Assembly (NCBI RefSeq): GCF_012027425.1
Contig: NZ_SNUE01000001.1
Span: forward strand, 124,001-188,000
Source of the DNA: Thermococcus sp. MV5
GTDB lineage: Archaea; Methanobacteriota_B; Thermococci; Thermococcales; Thermococcaceae
DNA length: 64,000 nt
Direction: 5' to 3'
A program made the translations under genes and the position numbers. Shown here piece by piece: positions 62,671 to 64,000 of this stretch (position 1 is its first letter; each line of letters begins with the position of its first letter). Below the pieces are notes generated by a model. It made no database searches and was not told the DNA's origin. It worked only from the letters and a program-made list of their open reading frames with translations.

Positions 62671-63459
62671 ATGGTAAAAATTCCCAAAAGCCATCCGAGA
62701 TATTGGAGCCTTTACTACAGAGAAAAGATCATCGAAGGCATGGAGAAGGGCATGACAGCTAAAGCTGGCTTGATAGCCCATGGAAGGGGAGAGGCCTTCG
62801 ACTATCTAATTGGAGAAAAGACCATAGAACCGGCTGAGAAAGCCATGAAAGCCGCAATTGCAAAACTCCTTCTAGCAGAATACCCAGTGGTCTCAGTAAA
62901 CGGAAATGTTGCAGCTCTAGTCCCTAAAGAAACCATAGAACTGGCGAAGGCACTAGATGCAAAACTAGAAATAAATCTCTTTTACAGAACAGAAGACCGA
63001 ATTAAGGCAATTGCAGAAGAGTTGAAAAAGCATGACCCCAATGTAGAACTTCTTGGCATAAACCCCACCAAAAGGATTCCAAACCTAGAAAGTGAGCGGG
63101 GTAAAGTGGATGAAAATGGGATATGGAAAGCCGATGTTGTAGTTGTACCCCTGGAAGACGGGGACAGAACTGAGGCATTGGTTGCTATGGGCAAATTTAT
63201 CATAACAATCGACCTAAACCCCCTCTCAAGGAGTGCAAGAATGGCAGACATAACAATAGTCGACAATATTGTAAGAGCATATCCAAGGATGATCGAACTG
63301 GCTAAAGAAATGAAAAAACTCCCGAGGGAAGAGCTTGAGAAGATAGTGAAAGAATACAATAACGGTCAAATTTTAAACGAAGTACTTATACATATAAACT
63401 CCAGACTAGAAAAGCTGTCTAAGGAAGGAGTTTGGAAGAAAAAAGAACTCCCAACCTAG
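62671..63459 (+). CDS. 4-phosphopantoate--beta-alanine ligase
   Basis: The archaeal phosphopantothenate synthetase, which joins 4-phosphopantoate and beta-alanine with ATP in the archaeal CoA pathway (in place of bacterial PanC). From [20 protein letters not shown] the protein has 262 residues. Family stretches include [45 protein letters not shown] and [29 protein letters not shown] lies before the ATG; a GTG nine bases earlier is within that site. The 3' end overlaps the convergent partial gene by four bases. Confidence 0.92.
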   Translation: MVKIPKSHPRYWSLYYREKIIEGMEKGMTAKAGLIAHGRGEAFDYLIGEKTIEPAEKAMKAAIAKLLLAEYPVVSVNGNVAALVPKETIELAKALDAKLEINLFYRTEDRIKAIAEELKKHDPNVELLGINPTKRIPNLESERGKVDENGIWKADVVVVPLEDGDRTEALVAMGKFIITIDLNPLSRSARMADITIVDNIVRAYPRMIELAKEMKKLPREELEKIVKEYNNGQILNEVLIHINSRLEKLSKEGVWKKKELPT

Positions 63460-64000
63460 CCCCTTTCACTCTTTTCGACAAGTGCCCTTAGATTTAGAAT
63501 AAGTTCATTTTCGTCTTTAACGTGTGAGACTACTAGTGGTACTCTTTCTCTTTCGGCTATTTTTACTGCAAGTTCATCGAGGTTTTTAACACCATACAAC
63601 ACAACTACAGCTGGTTTTAGTCCTTGTACCCTTATCGCTATCATTGGGCTTCTTCCAGTAGTAACTTTTGTGAATATTAATGCCCTCTCTGTAGTCCACC
63701 CATAAAGTTTCAGAAATTCGTCACTACTCATCTCAAGTATAGCTTGAATACTATCTATCACCGTGTAACCGTAAATCTTCCTACCAAGTAAATCTTCATT
63801 AGCGACAACTTCTCCTTTTACTGCCTTCAGTATGTCTTTTACCGTGACAGGAAAAGCAAACTCTCTTATATCAAGAATAGCATTAGTGGGTAGGTCACCA
63901 CCGATAGTCCGACTGAATGCTCTTATGACGTTTCCTCCACGTTTTTCATCTATCACTAGAAGAGCTTCAACAAACTTTCTAATAGTTGATGCTCCAGGAC
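63456..64000 (-). CDS. Archaeal protein of unknown function, possibly HTH regulator (runs off the right edge)
   Basis: The frame is open to the right edge, so the true start lies outside. The visible 181 residues begin [19 protein letters not shown], which could be the end of a winged-helix DNA-binding domain. They continue with an alpha/beta region ([39 protein letters not shown]) and a final Rossmann-like part ([20 protein letters not shown]). The last part resembles ligand-binding domains of archaeal regulators, but I cannot name the family with confidence. A GTG at 63956 is not the start. Confidence 0.7.
   Translation of the reverse strand, partial: PGASTIRKFVEALLVIDEKRGGNVIRAFSRTIGGDLPTNAILDIREFAFPVTVKDILKAVKGEVVANEDLLGRKIYGYTVIDSIQAILEMSSDEFLKLYGWTTERALIFTKVTTGRSPMIAIRVQGLKPAVVVLYGVKNLDELAVKIAERERVPLVVSHVKDENELILNLRALVEKSERG

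Overview
The window is from a low-GC member of the Thermococcales (Thermococcus or a close relative). The gene repertoire is euryarchaeal and hyperthermophilic: GatDE, Pus10, EndoQ, GINS51, PCNA, TFS, archaeal ribosomal proteins, a class I HMG-CoA reductase and an archaeal S-layer protein. Genes are dense, often overlap as ATGA or GTGA, and are preceded by GGAGG/GGTGA ribosome binding sites. I saw no rRNA, tRNA or CRISPR array.

Layout. 1-4394 is a histidine operon (hisD end, hisB, hisH, hisA, hisF, hisIE, hisC). It is followed by a VapBC-type pair and a HAD phosphatase that could supply the missing histidinol-phosphatase. 6.1-17.8 kb holds proC, a UbiD-family decarboxylase, an XPB-like helicase, truA, pheT-pheS, tdh, a TRAM protein, a MinD-like ATPase and hmgA. 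17.8-31.3 kb holds a pair of related tail-anchored membrane proteins, gatE-gatD, pus10, rpl21e-rpoF-DUF655-rsmA, a ferritin-like protein, a large radical SAM enzyme, the S-layer protein with a strong promoter, and an internally duplicated protein of unknown role. 31.3-38.8 kb holds amrS, a three-gene ABC exporter with a HTH regulator, thiL, and galK-galT with the start of a lost gene between them. 38.8-44.3 kb holds endoQ, a PAC2-family protein, nop10, aIF2 alpha, rps27e, rpl44e, a LysO-type exporter split in two genes, and an aldo/keto reductase.

44.4-46.1 kb is an IS605-type element carrying only tnpB plus a small ribbon-helix-helix gene. It sits inside a MIP18/DUF59 gene. Removing 44450-46076 restores that gene exactly, including a CHFC motif, so the element ends and the flanking target can be read directly. 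A second, internally deleted copy (60792-61325) keeps both ends and the guide-RNA-like 3' region but not a working tnpB. Four short (about 39-46 bp) hairpin repeats look like left end/right end hybrids of the same family, resembling solo LTRs. All six loci follow a 5-base sequence fitting [A/G/T]T[G/T]A[C/T].

46.3-52.3 kb holds a second DUF59 protein, a bis-MGD oxidoreductase, gins51, pcn, tfs and an archaeal AAA ATPase with a 28-bp perfect palindrome at its promoter. 52.5-59.2 kb is the most interesting metabolic locus: an Lrp-type regulator divergent from a sodium symporter, a YgeW-like carbamoyltransferase, a YgeY-like M20 hydrolase and two fold-type II PLP enzymes. It recalls the bacterial yge cluster and suggests an undescribed amino-acid or carbamoyl-compound degradation route. 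The window ends with an orphan DNA methyltransferase, the deleted IS copy, a good candidate C/D box sRNA, a flavodoxin, a protein of unknown function, 4-phosphopantoate--beta-alanine ligase and a partial gene.
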